This document shows, piece by piece, positions 1 to 15,975 of a stretch of DNA of 64,000 bases (position 1 is its first letter; each line of letters opens with the position of its first letter). Both the position numbers and the translations under genes were made by a program. Origin of the DNA: Amorphochlora amoebiformis (taxonomy: Eukaryota; Cercozoa; Chlorarachniophyceae); NCBI GenBank assembly GCA_054601695.1, contig BAAHQB010000059.1, positions 558,001-622,000 on the forward strand. Direction: 5' to 3'. The notes beneath the pieces were generated by a model. It saw only the letters and a list, made by a program, of their open reading frames with translations. It did not search any database and was not told the DNA's origin.

Positions 1-271
1 TTCTCATTGTTTGTGATCTTTTGGTCTGCGCTATATATCAAGGTAAGTGTTTAATTATGTGTGTATTTAGGTGAAGTCGATATGCATGTCCACGTGTGCA
101 TGTTTGTATGCATATTAATATATTACGATATGTATATTATTGTATTGTTACATACATATAGATATAGTATGTTATATACATATATTAGATACATATTATA
201 CACATGTACATAAAGATATATATGTATATATATATATATATATGTATGTGTGTATTATTTGTGCCTGCGTG

Positions 272-309
<38 letters not shown>

Positions 310-589
310 TGATATTAACATATATTTATGTTTAGAATCAGCCGATTTTTCAACTCCACTTTATTTTTTTTCACTGTTCTGGTTTACCTCTGTTTCGTTC
401 TCTTGTATTTTTCTTTTGGTTTGTGAAGTATTGGGATCGTCAAGCGTCCGATTTCGCGTGCCGGTATATACATATATATATATAATATAAAAATTAATTA
501 CATGATATATATATATATATATATGTATACATGCATATATATAATATATATTGCAATGTATATATATATATATATATAAATTTATATAC

Positions 590-625
<36 letters not shown>

Positions 626-1021
626 GGTGTTTATATATATCATAGGTGGGGAACATTAGACGCTGCGAGGAAAGAGGTTCTGCTATACTGCTTAGATATT
701 TAGATATATTTATTTATTTATTTATTTATTTTTATATATTATGATTTCATTATAAAGATTACGAATACATTTTCACATATATAATATGCATATATATACA
801 TATGTGGATATACACACACATATATATATATATATGTGCATATATACGTTTTATTGTCTATGCATATGTATATGTATAGATATACATATGTATGCATGTA
901 TATGTATGTATTTTTGTGTGTAATATGAATTATGATATATTAATATGCACATAATATATATATATATATATGTATATTTACATACATATGCATATGTATA
1001 TATATATATATATATACACAT

Positions 1022-1063
<42 letters not shown>

Positions 1064-1115
1064 CATTCGGCCGCAATTTGAGGGCGAAATCCGCACATCT
1101 CCTATCACTGGGAAA

Positions 1116-1158
<43 letters not shown>

Positions 1159-1808
1159 GTATATATAGAGAGAGAGAGAGATATGATATATATATATATA
1201 TATATATATGTATTGGACATACGTGAATATACGTTAATGCGTCAAACGGTTAGGGTTAGGGGCTTGGGTGAGGGTCTTAACCGAATTTAAGATTAGGGAT
1301 AAAGTCAGTTCAGGGTAGGCTTATAATGCATTTTTTCGGTATTTCCACCTTAAGCGATCCATTTGCAGCGCTCTGGATAGGATGAGGGTTAGGTAGTGAA
1401 CTGAATCAACTCCACTCTCCCATCAGCCCGAAATATACTTCTCCGCGTATCATCGCATTCCACTATACACATTCTCCTTCGCTGTCACGCTAGTCGCCCT
1501 TGGGGTACAAACCCTAACCCCCAACCCCAACCCCGATCTCTCTCTCTCTCTCTCTCGATCAGGCTCTTTCCTGCTCTTTCTCACTCTTTTTCTCTCATTT
1601 TCCCGCTCTCTAAATCTCGCTCTCACTTCTGGTCGTTCAAATGGCTGTTGCTTGGTCTCAGATCGCTGGCATTGTTATGGGGTTGTTTCTAAATCTCGAG
1701 GGCTATGTGCATAAGGTGTTGTGTGTGGGTGTGTGGATATTGTATTGAGTGAATATGAATGTGATTATTTCTAAGTATGTAGATGTAGTTAACAAAATGA
1801 ATGTGTAA

Positions 1809-1849
<41 letters not shown>

Positions 1850-2228
1850 CGTTCACATGTATAATATATATATATATATTATATATATATATATTATATA
1901 TATATATATACATATGTATACATTATGTAGATATACTTATATATGTTGTGTAACATGTATATATATATATGTATATGTATATTATATATATGTATATATA
2001 TATATATACATAATAAAGGATTCACCCATATATGTTCCCTGGTTGGCGAAAAGGGCAGAACCAGGTTACATCTTCGCTTCGAGCCTCCGACCTCCTCTCT
2101 CTCTCTCTCTCTCCCTCCTCTCTCTCTCTCTCTCCCTCCAGCATATCTATGATTATGTTACTATACCTATTGATATCTACACCGAGCTGCATCCACCCAT
2201 ACTATTGATACCGTTGCTATTACGTAAC

Positions 2229-2267
<39 letters not shown>

Positions 2268-2371
2268 TGCATGTATATATTTTTTTGTATATAATATATA
2301 ATATATATATATATATTATATAGTCATACAGATGTAGATATAAAAAATGCATTAATAATATATGTATGTAT

Positions 2372-2404
<33 letters not shown>

Positions 2405-2628
2405 CAATATATAATATATATAGGCGGCTTTTTCTTCGTCTCAGACAACGATGGGCTTTGGCAGAATGTGAAATAAATATATATATATATATAATATATA
2501 TATATATATACACACACATATATATATACAAGATATATGTATATGTGCATGCAATATATATGATTATATATATATACATATATATATATATACATGCGTG
2601 TATATATGTACATATGTTATTACACATC

Positions 2629-2660
<32 letters not shown>

Positions 2661-2841
2661 CTGTATATAAATATATTCAAAAAATTCCTACATGTTATAT
2701 TTACATCTATATAAAAATATATATATATTTATACACATAGTATACATAAAATATACATCTGTATTCCATTTACATGTAAACGTATAATAAATATGCACAC
2801 ACATATATATATAATACATATAATATGAAGATTATATATAC

Positions 2842-2877
<36 letters not shown>

Positions 2878-3089
2878 AGATTGTAGGTATGGTCCCCGTG
2901 GTTCTTCATTCTTCTGTAATCCTTGGCCTTAACACCCTTTATCGCTATATCGCGGAATGGCTCACAGAGGTAATTATTTCAAAAACACCTAAAGTTCTCC
3001 GAATGTTCTGAAGTCTCGAGAATAAACTTCGCATTGTCGCTGCTGCTATATTCCTTTACTAGATGTAGTTTTTTGTTCGTAAATGTGTG

Positions 3090-3140
<51 letters not shown>

Positions 3141-3627
3141 TATATATGTATATATACATGTATATGATGTTATATATTTAGGTAGAAAACCATCGCACTG
3201 AGCACGAACATGAAGGTATTCATATATATATATATATTATATTATATATATACATATATATATATATATATAAAATTATATATATAGATATATGCATACA
3301 CAATTACATACATGTATATGTATATATTATTTATATATAATATATTATACAGACAGCCTGATTATCAAGCGATTTTTATTCGAAGCATTCGATTGGTATG
3401 TACTCTTCAATGTATAATATAAAATATATATAATATATCAATATTTACATATATATATATGTATAGATAACAGATGTAGTACATATATACATGTCATATA
3501 TACATGTATACATATACATATATATATGTGTATATGTATGTGTATATGTATTTATATATATATATATATATATATAGATATAGATATATATTTATATGAA
3601 TGCATATATGGGTATACGCTTATAAGT

Positions 3628-3666
<39 letters not shown>

Positions 3667-5287
3667 CCTACATAGCTATATGGCCCTCTTCTACATCGCA
3701 TTTTATGAGCTGAACCCAATACACTTAAGAAAAGAGGTCCTTCCCCCTAATATACTCCTATTTCCCTATATATATATTATATATATATATATAATTATAT
3801 GTATATATGTATATATACATATATATATGATATAATTATTTAATATATGTAACGCACGATGTACGTTATTGACACAATCAATATACAATGTCTAATACCT
3901 AGTTTACGAATACACAATTTATATGTAAATATTTATAGAGAGAGAGAGAGAGAATATATATATATATACATATACATATGTTTATATTATATGTATACAT
4001 ACATATACATATATATATATTTATATTTATATTTACACATATTAATTATTCTTCTATATGTACACATATGTATATTATATATATCTATATATACATATAA
4101 ATAAACAGCTTATCAGTCTATACTGTGTGGACTCTTTAAGGCGTGTGGCGTGTGAATGTGCGCTACCTTTGGTGCTACAGAAGGCAACGGTATATATATA
4201 CATGTTATATACAATAGCATATATATATATATACGTATAAATAATACATATAACGTATACTAAAAAAGTCTGTTTATGTAATAATAACATATAGAATATA
4301 TATATATATATATAATATATATATATATATATTTATGTATATGTATATAATATATATCTAATATATGTAAATAACATACTATATCTATATGTATGTAAAC
4401 AATATAATAATATACATATATCGTAAATATAATAATACGCATACGAACATGCACACACGTGGACAGGACACCAAAATAAACCCAAACCCATATCCACCCA
4501 GGCTCTCGTCGATTCCCTAATCCAAAAACCGCCCCTCTCAAACAAAAAAGACGACAACGTCCGACTTCCCGACGACCCCCAGGAACCATCGACGGGACAC
4601 GTGTCCGGTGCGCCTCCGTCGAGTGGACACGTGGCTAGTGTCCTCGTCGACCTCTCCCGGGATGAATATGAGCAGTTTGATGACTATATGGAGATGGTTA
4701 TCGAGTGAGTTGATTTGAGGGAGAGGGAAGAGAGAAGAAGGAGGAAGTGTGAGGAAAAGGAGAGGGACAGAGTGAGAGACATCGATATGATTGACGTCCC
4801 TGGTAATGGGGAGCTAGAAAGTGAGAATTAGGCATAATATTTCGGCTCTACGGCTAGGGTTAGGTTCGGCGGCGTACCTTTCAGAAGCCTATGTTAGGGT
4901 CGTTCTTAGGGTCATTCTTATGGTACGGGTCAGGGTGAGGGTTGGGGTTAGGGCCACGGGAGAAAGAGGTATGAGGGTGATTTTTTCTCTTTTGTGGTTG
5001 TTTTTTGCGGTAGGTTTGGGTATATCACGTTGTTTGCAGCCGCGTTTCCGCTCGCGCCTCTCCTTTCTATTATCTGTAATGTGGTGGTGAGATCATATTA
5101 TTGTATTTGTGTGTATGTATTACATATGTATATATATATTATATATATGTATATATATATATATATATATATGTACAGATATGTATGTAAATGTATGATA
5201 TGTACTTATTTTATGCAAATAGTATATAACATGTATGTATACGTATGTGCGTTTATGTTATTTACAAATATGTGCACACTGCATATG

Positions 5288-5330
<43 letters not shown>

Positions 5331-5563
5331 GCGTATGTGTTAAATTATGGATGTGCACATGTATTGAACACAATGAGTATATACTTAGATAATGTGCGTA
5401 TAGTATAAAACACACACACATATAGATATATATATGTATATAGATGTATGTATTTTAAGTTTTAATATATGTCGGTACGTAGGTAAATTTGTATATCTAT
5501 ACATGAAATTGAATGCAAGTATATACATACATATACGTATATATATGTATGTATACATGTATA

Positions 5564-5611
<48 letters not shown>

Positions 5612-5968
5612 ACACACACATATATATATATACATATATATTTATATTACATATTATTTATCAACACACACAGGTATATCTACATTTTATATAGATTTAT
5701 TTGTAATATATATATGTATTTTATATATACAAATATACATATATATATATATATAATTAGGAGCTGAAAAGTGACGCATTCAAGCTTTCTCTTGTTTGCC
5801 GACGCCCGCATGCTCATAGGGCACGAGATATTGGTTTGTATATCTAATATATATATGTACATATACATGTACATATATATATATATATATATGTACATAT
5901 ATATTTGTACACATATCTATATAAATATATATATATATATATATATACATACATACATATATATATAC

Positions 5969-6019
<51 letters not shown>

Positions 6020-6185
6020 TATGTAAAGATGTATACAATATGTGAATGTATAATTCTGTACACATAAGTATACGATATGAGTATTATTTATCATGTTGTA
6101 ACCAAATATTCATAGGGATCTGGAGAGGTATTTTAGTTACCATCTTCGTCCTCAGCATTATGACCAATTGCATGATGTTTGGTAC

Positions 6186-6216
<31 letters not shown>

Positions 6217-6316
6217 TCTATATATACACACACATATATATATATGTATATATATATATGTATAATATGCATATCTATCTATGTATCATACATATACATA
6301 TATGTACACACACATA

Positions 6317-6356
<40 letters not shown>

Positions 6357-6688
6357 TGTATACATAAATACGATATATAATTTACATTTAAATACCATAC
6401 TAATGGAAGAATACGTGTAAATATTATTTGTATATTTACGTATGTTGTTTTTATACTGTAAATATTTTTAGGTATAATAAACCAGATATTCATTTATATA
6501 TTGTACATACAAAATTCTATGTACATAAACATATATATATATATACATATATACATATATATATATATATGCTATTTTGTGTACATATATATACATATAT
6601 ATATATATATACATACTTACCATACATAATTATAATTATATATATAAATATATGAATATGTAGGGGTGGGCGCGTGCGTAATATATAT

Positions 6689-6740
<52 letters not shown>

Positions 6741-7425
6741 GGATTCACTACGGAGCAAATGATGGTTTGGATACCCTCCTGGTTTGAATTGGTATATATA
6801 TATATATATATATATACATATATAAACATGTATATATGCACATATCTAATATACATACATACATACATATATATATTATATATATATATATATACACACA
6901 TATTTATTCAAATATCAATCTTACGTAGACATATTGCATATTTATTGTAATATTAAACTTGATAAGGAAAAAGACAAGAAGTGGGATGGACACGTACAAG
7001 TGGACCAACACCTTGCCAAGGGGAAGGTACTCACATATTTATATTATGTTATATATGATATGTACCCATATATATATATTTATTACATATGCACATGTAT
7101 GGATATTTGGATATTTTTATATACTGTATATCTATGTATTATATTCAATGTTAATACATATATGTATATATATATATATATAATATATGTATATATACAT
7201 TTTCTATGTACATATACACATGTGTAGGCCATATTTAATGTTCACATAGAAATACTTTACAATACAAATGTACGTATACATATGCATACAAATATGCATA
7301 CATATATATATATATACACATATATATATAATATACACATATATACAAATATATATATATGTATATATATTTATATATATATATATGTAAATATATATAT
7401 GTAAAGTACATGTATACATTTATAA

Positions 7426-7459
<34 letters not shown>

Positions 7460-7646
7460 GTGATATGTATATATATATATATACATATATTATGCATGTA
7501 AATATATGTACATACATGTACAAATCCATACTAAATACATACATATAAGTATCCATACATATACTTATATTTATATCACACTATCCCTCTATAGCAAATC
7601 GATAAATATTATATTATTAATATATAAATTTATGTAACATATATAT

Positions 7647-7682
<36 letters not shown>

Positions 7683-8202
7683 TACATATTTATACATATA
7701 TATATATATAAATTATATATAGACACATATATACATATTTTATAACCTTTTTACATAGGTCATATTACGCATAATATACCATAAACAGGGCCGATTCGTC
7801 GTTCTTCTTGTGTTCGGGCTGGAGCATATCCTTATGCTTTTGTGCGGGATGATCTTCGCTGCCATTCCTTCCCATCCGGTATTACAATCTCAATCAATCG
7901 GTTCTACTTCCTGTTTTTTTGAAATGGTATCTCGAATTAGGGTTGGGTGAGAGTGGATATCGCTCGTCGTGAGCATCAGGCTGAACAGGTATTAATTTGC
8001 TTATCACTTCATCATGATAACTGATCTAGTGATTGTCTGGCACGAATAAATTTTTCGATTTGGTCAGGCGCTGAAAAAGCTGTTTGTATTCAAGGATGAA
8101 GAAGCTTTGGAATCTAAGCGGAGTACAACCGCCACTAGCGCTAGTCCCACGTCTACCTCAGGCCCAATAACCAGAAGCTCATCGAGTCGCACGCGCTCGT
8201 AA
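1..8202 (+). CDS. anoctamin (TMEM16) family membrane protein, 3' part of gene
   Basis: The window opens inside this gene. Exons: 1-42, 429-463, 646-676, 1062-1115, 2019-2064, 2424-2467, 2880-2969, 3182-3215, 3353-3395, 3676-3736, 4109-4189, 4502-4704, 5014-5086, 5761-5833, 6116-6181, 6742-6791, 6967-7026, 7789-7878, 7941-7988, 8068-8202 (TAA). Together they form one open frame of 452 codons. Anoctamin signatures appear in family order: [14 protein letters not shown] (second membrane helix), [35 protein letters not shown] then [17 protein letters not shown] then [39 protein letters not shown] with [38 protein letters not shown], and a tail [21 protein letters not shown]. Family members are Ca2+-regulated lipid scramblases or ion channels; the short termini resemble the ANO8/10 group more than ANO1. 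Function is inferred from family. The third membrane helix is not found: exon 2424-2467 fits the phase but is not hydrophobic, so an exon may be missing between 2064 and 2880. Confidence 0.88.
1240..1545. repeat. degenerate telomere-type repeats in an anoctamin intron
   Basis: Short TTAGGG-like runs near 1248-1290 and CCCTAA-like runs near 1508-1535, followed by a (TC)n tract at 1536-1557. The stretch between them is ordinary-composition intron in which I see no exon. Confidence 0.6.
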
Positions 8203-8708
<506 letters not shown>

Positions 8709-10098
8709 CTACACTTTTGTGTCCACAGATTCACAGACATCCATCTGTTTGTCCTCCCTCTCGGTCTGTCTCCTCTTCGGCCGACACTGGCATCCGAGGA
8801 ATAAGATATTCCGCAGTATGCCTAGAGTGTGCTCTTTGCAGAGATCGTGGGCGATCTTAGCGGTCTCGCTCTGTGAGGTGTCGGATTTAGGCGTGTCTTT
8901 GACCTTTTCAGGGAATGAGTTGGCCGTGGTGAGCTTTGTGGACGCCTTCGTCATACGCTTTATTATTTTTCCGGAGTACTCCTTTGGAGCGTGAAAAACC
9001 ACAATAAAAATCCTGTTAGTATACCACGCAGATGTCTGCATGGAAAGAGTGCGTGCATACCTCGTCGTCCATCTTTGAATTGGCAATTATGCGAATCCAG
9101 AGGGAGTCTTTGGAGAACAGGTCCATTGTGCTCCTTGCAATGCTGCTCATGAAGAACGATGTTTCTAGTTGATAGTACCTGTAACCACAAAGATACACCA
9201 TCAGAGGGAACAAATGTAGAGGTCTTTTTGCTTACTTTTCGGGATATGTCCCCCAATTCTTGCCTGGGGTCTCCCTAATAGATTCCCCGTCTGGGGCAAC
9301 ATCCTTGCCGACCGTGAAGCCATCAGGATACGCTCTAAACGCTGACATTTCCAGCTTACTCTTGGCTACACAGCGCATGGGATCAACGACCACCCCCTGA
9401 ATACCAAACAGAACCATTAGAAATGCGTGTGGCGAGAAAGGAAAGCGAGAAGAGAGAACAGAGGGAGGGAGGATAAGTTAGGCCTACCGTCCAGCCTGCG
9501 GGCCCAGCTTTCTGGTAATTCGATTGTGTGCCTAATTAGGATAAATTATCAGGCAGATGGAACTGATGGGTAGAGGATGCTTACTTAGGTCGATCGCAGA
9601 CAGGAAGCAGTTGTTGTAAACCCCAACCTCGAAAGGATGGGAGTGGTACCAGCCAATCACCCTTTCCGTACTGCCCTTCTCCTCCATCCGGTTTTGGACA
9701 TCAAGCATGAGCATGGTCGCTCGATCGGAAATCTTGACGTCCCACTCAGATTCGAATCCGTCGCAGGGCAGCGGAAGCGAATCTAGAACGATGACAGAGT
9801 TCGGCTTGATTACACCTAGCATTAGCCCCATCACCTCCAAAGGCAGACCTATGCAAAACCAGTACACCTTCAATATTCGTCACAATAGGAATAATAGAAG
9901 GCAACCTTTCCCGCCATCGCGAGCTCTGCCTTTCTTGACACCTGCAAGCGTGTGCTTGAGCATCTTCATGGCCGCCAGTGCCGAGATCCGACACTTGGAA
10001 AAGTGTTTAGGTTGCTTTTTCCAGGCTTCCTCCTCCATGATCTTCTCATGCTCGGTGGCATCGTGGCCAAAAAACTTTGTATCGACCTGTTTGTCCAT
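8709..10098 (-). CDS. CSN5: COP9 signalosome subunit 5 (JAMM/MPN+ deneddylase)
   Basis: Exons on the minus strand: 10098-9906, 9848-9585, 9531-9488, 9396-9236, 9178-9061, 8981-8709 (TAG), giving 350 aa; the family is usually about 335-360. Colinear CSN5 landmarks: start MDKQVDTKFF, then KQPKHFSKCRISALAAMKML, LEVMGLMLG with the JAMM glutamate (E69), VIGWYHSHP with metal-ligand histidines H133 and H135, SAIDLSTQ with D151, VVVDPMRCVAKSKLEMSAFR, YYQLETSFFMSSI, and a C-terminal helix ending near AKIAHDLCKEHTLGILRN. CSN5 cleaves NEDD8 from cullins within the COP9 signalosome. Odd: the HxH to D spacing is 15 residues instead of the usual 10, because PFEVGVYNNCFLS replaces the short PGYGCWLS-type loop. 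The last intron's acceptor is ambiguous: 8981 gives the best alignment, and an in-phase AG upstream is possible. Divergent with the gene starting at 10423. Confidence 0.93.
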
Positions 10099-10422
10099 GC
10101 GATGTGCGGAAGGATCCGCCCCCCGCTGCTGTCCCAGGTCTGTCCTCTGGTCAAGTGGAAGCCCGATAAACTATTCTATTCGGAATCCAATAGTATTTTT
10201 CAATGCCGGTAATCCCGGTAATTTCGGTTTTATTCAGTATTTTTATCTCTTCGGCTATCGTAGCTTCCGTATTCGGAACCCACGTCATGGTCTCCGACGA
10301 CACCGCCCCGCGCTAAAAACTCTCTCTGTGTGTGGTTCTTCTGAACTCCTTAATTTGGTGCAGATCCGAGCCTAGGGAGCCATGGAGATCTTCAATCAGA
10401 ACAGGGACCGAATTCGAGTGTT
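10099..10422. promoter_or_regulatory. shared divergent promoter region, CSN5 and the 10423 gene
   Basis: The two start codons face away from each other across 324 bp with no TA tracts, unlike nearly everything around. It contains repeated CCGGTAAT words near 10205-10222 and TTCCGTATTCGGAACCC near 10266-10282; the CGGAACCC core recurs in the palindrome at the start of the 23340 gene. Regulatory role is inferred from position. Confidence 0.5.
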
Positions 10423-10968
10423 ATGGGGGCCTCTACGGCCGAGCTCGCAACTATGGTTACCGGGGACAATTTCACCGAGGTTGACCTGCGATTTACCTCA
10501 CTTTATTCTGTTTGCAACGCGACGTTAGACGTGCATTCAGAAGAATCAAAGCCTGTGTAGGCATCCTTATGGACAGATCTCGACTTGATATCTTGAAGGA
10601 ATTTGAAACAGCCCTCTTAATTAAGCAGCTGATTTCTTGAGATTTCTATTTTTTTCCTTCTGATTGAATTTTGTGCGTATAGCACACCAAAACAGGGGAT
10701 TCGCCTACTTGGAGAGGGCCGTCCTCATATGAGAGCGAGACACATTCCACGGCGTCTCTGGCGTTGTCCTTTCAGCGAAACGACGGTATATGCATAACTG
10801 CACACATATATATGTATATATCTATATTATCCTGATATGTATACATACATAAACATTTAGATTATATATATACACATATATTATACATATATATATATAT
10901 ATCTTCTGATGTGTATACATATATAAAACTTACATTGCGTATATAAATATGTATGTATGGATATACAT

Positions 10969-11035
<67 letters not shown>

Positions 11036-11122
11036 GATATATATATATATATATATATATACTTATATAAATATATAATGTGTTTAAATACGTTTTGTTA
11101 TATATATATATATAGTAAATAG

Positions 11123-11157
<35 letters not shown>

Positions 11158-11483
11158 TACATATATATCTATCTACACTAAAATAACAGACATGTATGTA
11201 TACATAATATTAATGTACGCACATTTATACAGAATAGATATTTCATGCTAATATGGACATCCTTCTCAATTTTTATCTTTTCTTTCTTTCTGTTTCTGTC
11301 TCTATTTTGTCTCTCTGTCCGTCTCCCATAGTAAACAACGAACGCCCGGTCCCGGAACCCCCGCCCAATAGCGTAAGAATTAGATGTGTTCATATGCATT
11401 CATTTATACATGCACCTACATATATTATATATGTTGTTTGTATTATTCTCATGTATATACAAATATATATATATATATGCATT

Positions 11484-11514
<31 letters not shown>

Positions 11515-12349
11515 ATATGTAAATATATGTATATATGTGTGCATGCATATTTTTATATGTACAAATATATATTATATATATTAGATACATATATATTTAT
11601 ACATGACAGTATATATATATATATATTTAATAGAATATATGCATATCTATATAAATATAACATATATTATATATATAAAAACATAAATATTATATATATA
11701 TATATATTTATATATATGTATGTATACTATATATGTATATATGTATATTTATTTTAGACTGTATATATGTATATATATATATATATATGTATATATATGT
11801 AAATCTACATGTATATATTTGCATAGACATGCAACTTATATTATAGATACATACATACATGTATAAACATGTATATATATATATGCACGTATACACACAC
11901 ATATATGTATATTACATGGCAGGAAAATGTCTCGTATGTAATACGCAAAGTGAAAATCCTCAACGCTGATCGACTTGACGAGAGAGTCCACCGTGGGATC
12001 CGGTTTGAGAGAGACAGAGAAAAAGATTTACATACATTCTTCCCCATTTACAAAAAAAACGTACACTGTGCTAAAGACAGAGAGAGGAAAAGATAATGTT
12101 TGAGAAAAACAGAGCTGGTTGAGAGAGACAGAGCCGGTTGATAGGCTACGTCGCCTCCTTTCTCTTACGACCACGTAGCCACGACAACCAGCTCGCTGAC
12201 GAGATTGCGTATTCTGCTACTTAGTGGGTCTACGACTGTCGCATTAGCAGATGGAGAAGACAGCCCATATGGTATACGTTCACCGCAGGCTAGGTGAGTA
12301 TATTTTTGGGGGTCGTGAGGGTTAACGTAAGTATACGTATATACGTGTG

Positions 12350-12389
<40 letters not shown>

Positions 12390-13008
12390 GATCTTTATTA
12401 AAATTTGCATAAAGCAGATTACGTATATGCTATATACATAAACCATACACCCAGCGGAGAAGAAGGTGACGCCCAAACGTTAGATGACGGGGTACTATTC
12501 TCCCCCTCTCTCTCGGCTCTATCTCCCTCCCTCTCTTCCTCCCTCTCTTCCTCCCTCTCTTCCTCCCTCTCTTCCTCCGTACCTCTCTCTCTCTCTGTCT
12601 CTCTCTCTCTCTCCCTCTCTCTCTCCCGCACTCCCCTTCTCTATATGTACTTTCTACACCCTAAACCAACGTAAACTCTAACCCCTACCCCTAACCCTGA
12701 GCTAATCCAATATACACAGCCAAACTTAAAGGGCCTCGAGGAGATAATTCAAGCACGTATTGCTTCTCAGCGAGAAGATTCCAGAGAAAATTCCAGAAAT
12801 CCCCGAAAACTGGAAGGGATTCACGGAGGAAATCCGGAGATTGAGGGGGGGTTAGGAGGAATGGGGAAGTCGGCTGGGGGGAACTTTACTGCTAAACCTA
12901 ACCCTAAGTTGAATATGAGCGTTATTTCGGAGTTTCTAATGCGGTGCTACGCCAAGTTTGAGGTGGTGGTTATGGATATCGTTAGTGTGTGTGTGTGTAT
13001 GTATGTGC

Positions 13009-13063
<55 letters not shown>

Positions 13064-13105
13064 ATATTATATGTGTACATGTACATATATATATATATAT
13101 GTACA

Positions 13106-13171
<66 letters not shown>

Positions 13172-14233
13172 TAATATATATATATATATTGTGTACATTA
13201 AAACCATATCGATATGTACATTTGTATGTATTTATGAATTACCTATATTTATATATATGTAAACATATTATACATATACTATATGCATATATATATATAT
13301 ATACATATATGTATATGTATATATAATATTTATGTATATCTTTGTATACGTATATATATATATATATATATATTATATATCACAGAAAATATTAAATTTT
13401 TCTCCTAACCCAACCCTAATCCTACCCCTAACCCTAATCCTAACCCTAACCCCAACTCTAATCCGCAGGCCACAAGAATGCGCGACGAAATGTTAAATTT
13501 TGGGCGCGAAAAAGAGAAAGGAGACATGCTAGCAAGGGAGCGTCGGTCCTGCCTATTTATCCCTCTCTCCCTGTATGTATGTGTGGGTTCGTTTATCTAT
13601 TTCTCTGAACCTCTGTGTATGTGCTTTATGTTTTGAAATCTTTGATAGGCTTTTAATCTCTGTGTGTGTGTATGTGTTTATGTTTGAAATCAATGATAGG
13701 GAGAGAATAAATCAGAAGAAGCCTCAGGAGGAGGAGGACGATCCAGATCGAGACGCTTATTCTAACCAGCTCGAACGGGTCTGGATTTTGTATTTTTTTT
13801 TTTTTTCCGAATCGCCTTTCTCTCTTTTATTCTCTCTCTTTTTTCTCTCTTTTTCCCTCTTTTTCTCTTCTTCTTCCTCTCTTTTTTCCTCTCTTTTCCA
13901 CTTTCTCTATCTCTCACTTTCTCCATCTTTTTTTAAATACATATATATACATACATACGTATATATATATATATTATGTATATGTTATACATACATACGT
14001 ATGCTTTGTATATGTATACGTGTATAAGTAAATATACATATATACATATATGTCTAATTTACTAGACTTTGCGTGCATTTTGCTCATCATGTCCCGGGAT
14101 CGAGCCACTACCCCCTATATCTCCAGGTTTTATATATATATATATATATATATACGCATATATAATATATATATATATATATATCCTGGTATATATATAC
14201 ATACATGTATACATACATATTTATATATTCGGT

Positions 14234-14269
<36 letters not shown>

Positions 14270-14607
14270 GTATATATGTATACATTACAGATATAGATAT
14301 AACTTGCTACTAACCCTACATCTCCAGGTTACATATTTGTAACATTGTATATATTATATATACATATACATATATTATATATATATATATATATAAATAG
14401 TATATATGCAGATATAACCTGCACCCTTTACATTTGTAGGTTATGTCTTATAGCATATATATGTGTGTATATATATATATATTTATATATATATATTTAT
14501 TTATACACACACACATATATATATATAAATGCATATATATATATTATATATATATATATATATAATGCTTTACAATATGCATATTGTATGTTTTGGAACA
14601 TACGTAC

Positions 14608-14660
<53 letters not shown>

Positions 14661-14925
14661 GCGTATATATATCCTTGCATACATGTGATTGTTATGTTAC
14701 AATGGTAAACATAATTATATATATATATATATATACATACATATATATTATATATATATATATATAGAGTACTTTAACATATTCACACATACACAATATA
14801 TATATATATACATATATTTATATATATATACATACACATACATATATATTTCTAGATCTAGCAGCAAGTAATACCATCTCGCCTGAGGAGAATCTGGCTC
14901 GCCTTGGACTTAGAATAAAAGCGGT

Positions 14926-14959
<34 letters not shown>

Positions 14960-14998
14960 AATATTTAAACATGTATACATATATACCTTTTCATATTG

Positions 14999-15032
<34 letters not shown>

Positions 15033-15051
15033 ATATAATATATGTATATAT

Positions 15052-15082
<31 letters not shown>

Positions 15083-15577
15083 TACAACGATTCATCTAAT
15101 GTTGAAGCTGGTTAGGAATAGTATAAGACCTCAAATTTGAGATGTTTTGATAGAAAAGGGTACTTTTGCCAGGGGTGGGGTCATACTAGAGGAAGACTTG
15201 GGTTAGGATTATATACTTAAATGTACAATATATACCTCTTATATATATATATACAAATATATATAGGTATTTATAAATAGATGTATATATATATATATGT
15301 TTATATATATATATATGTATATATAAACATATTTATTTTATGCATATATATATAGAGAAAACGTTATCTCAGATTCTGACTCATGTTTCGCTGGGAGTGT
15401 GCGCACCGAAGGTCAAGCTTATCCAGGTATATAAATATATATGTATACATATATATATGCGTGTGTGTATTTATATATTATATATATATATATATATATG
15501 TGCGTACATATTCTATATATATATATAGTTTAAGCTACGATATCTATAGATATGTAGTACACGTGTGTAAATACTAA

Positions 15578-15626
<49 letters not shown>

Positions 15627-15777
15627 GTGTATATATAATAGGAATAAATGTATGTACTTACATATACATATAAAATATGCAAGATATTATATATAAATAA
15701 CTCCTTGATTCACTTGGCATAAACATATACATATACATATACATATATACATGCATATTATATATATATATATATAT

Positions 15778-15812
<35 letters not shown>

Positions 15813-15944
15813 GCTAGAGTTATATCACTACTCCTCGATTCGCTTGGCATATTATACATGTGTTTATACATTATATACATATACATATATGTATATATAA
15901 TATATGTGTATATAAATGTATATGTGTGTATATTACAACAGATT

Positions 15945-15975
<31 letters not shown>

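Noticed and set aside
9707-10375. 222-codon plus-strand ORF
   Set aside because: It is antisense to CSN5 exons 1 and 2, whose family match on the minus strand is clear.
12715-12980. Long open frame through 12715-12980 as one exon
   Set aside because: It includes telomere-repeat sequence (AKPNPK) and does not join the preceding exon in phase. The shorter exon 12771-12850 with a strong acceptor was preferred, though this stays the weakest part of the model.
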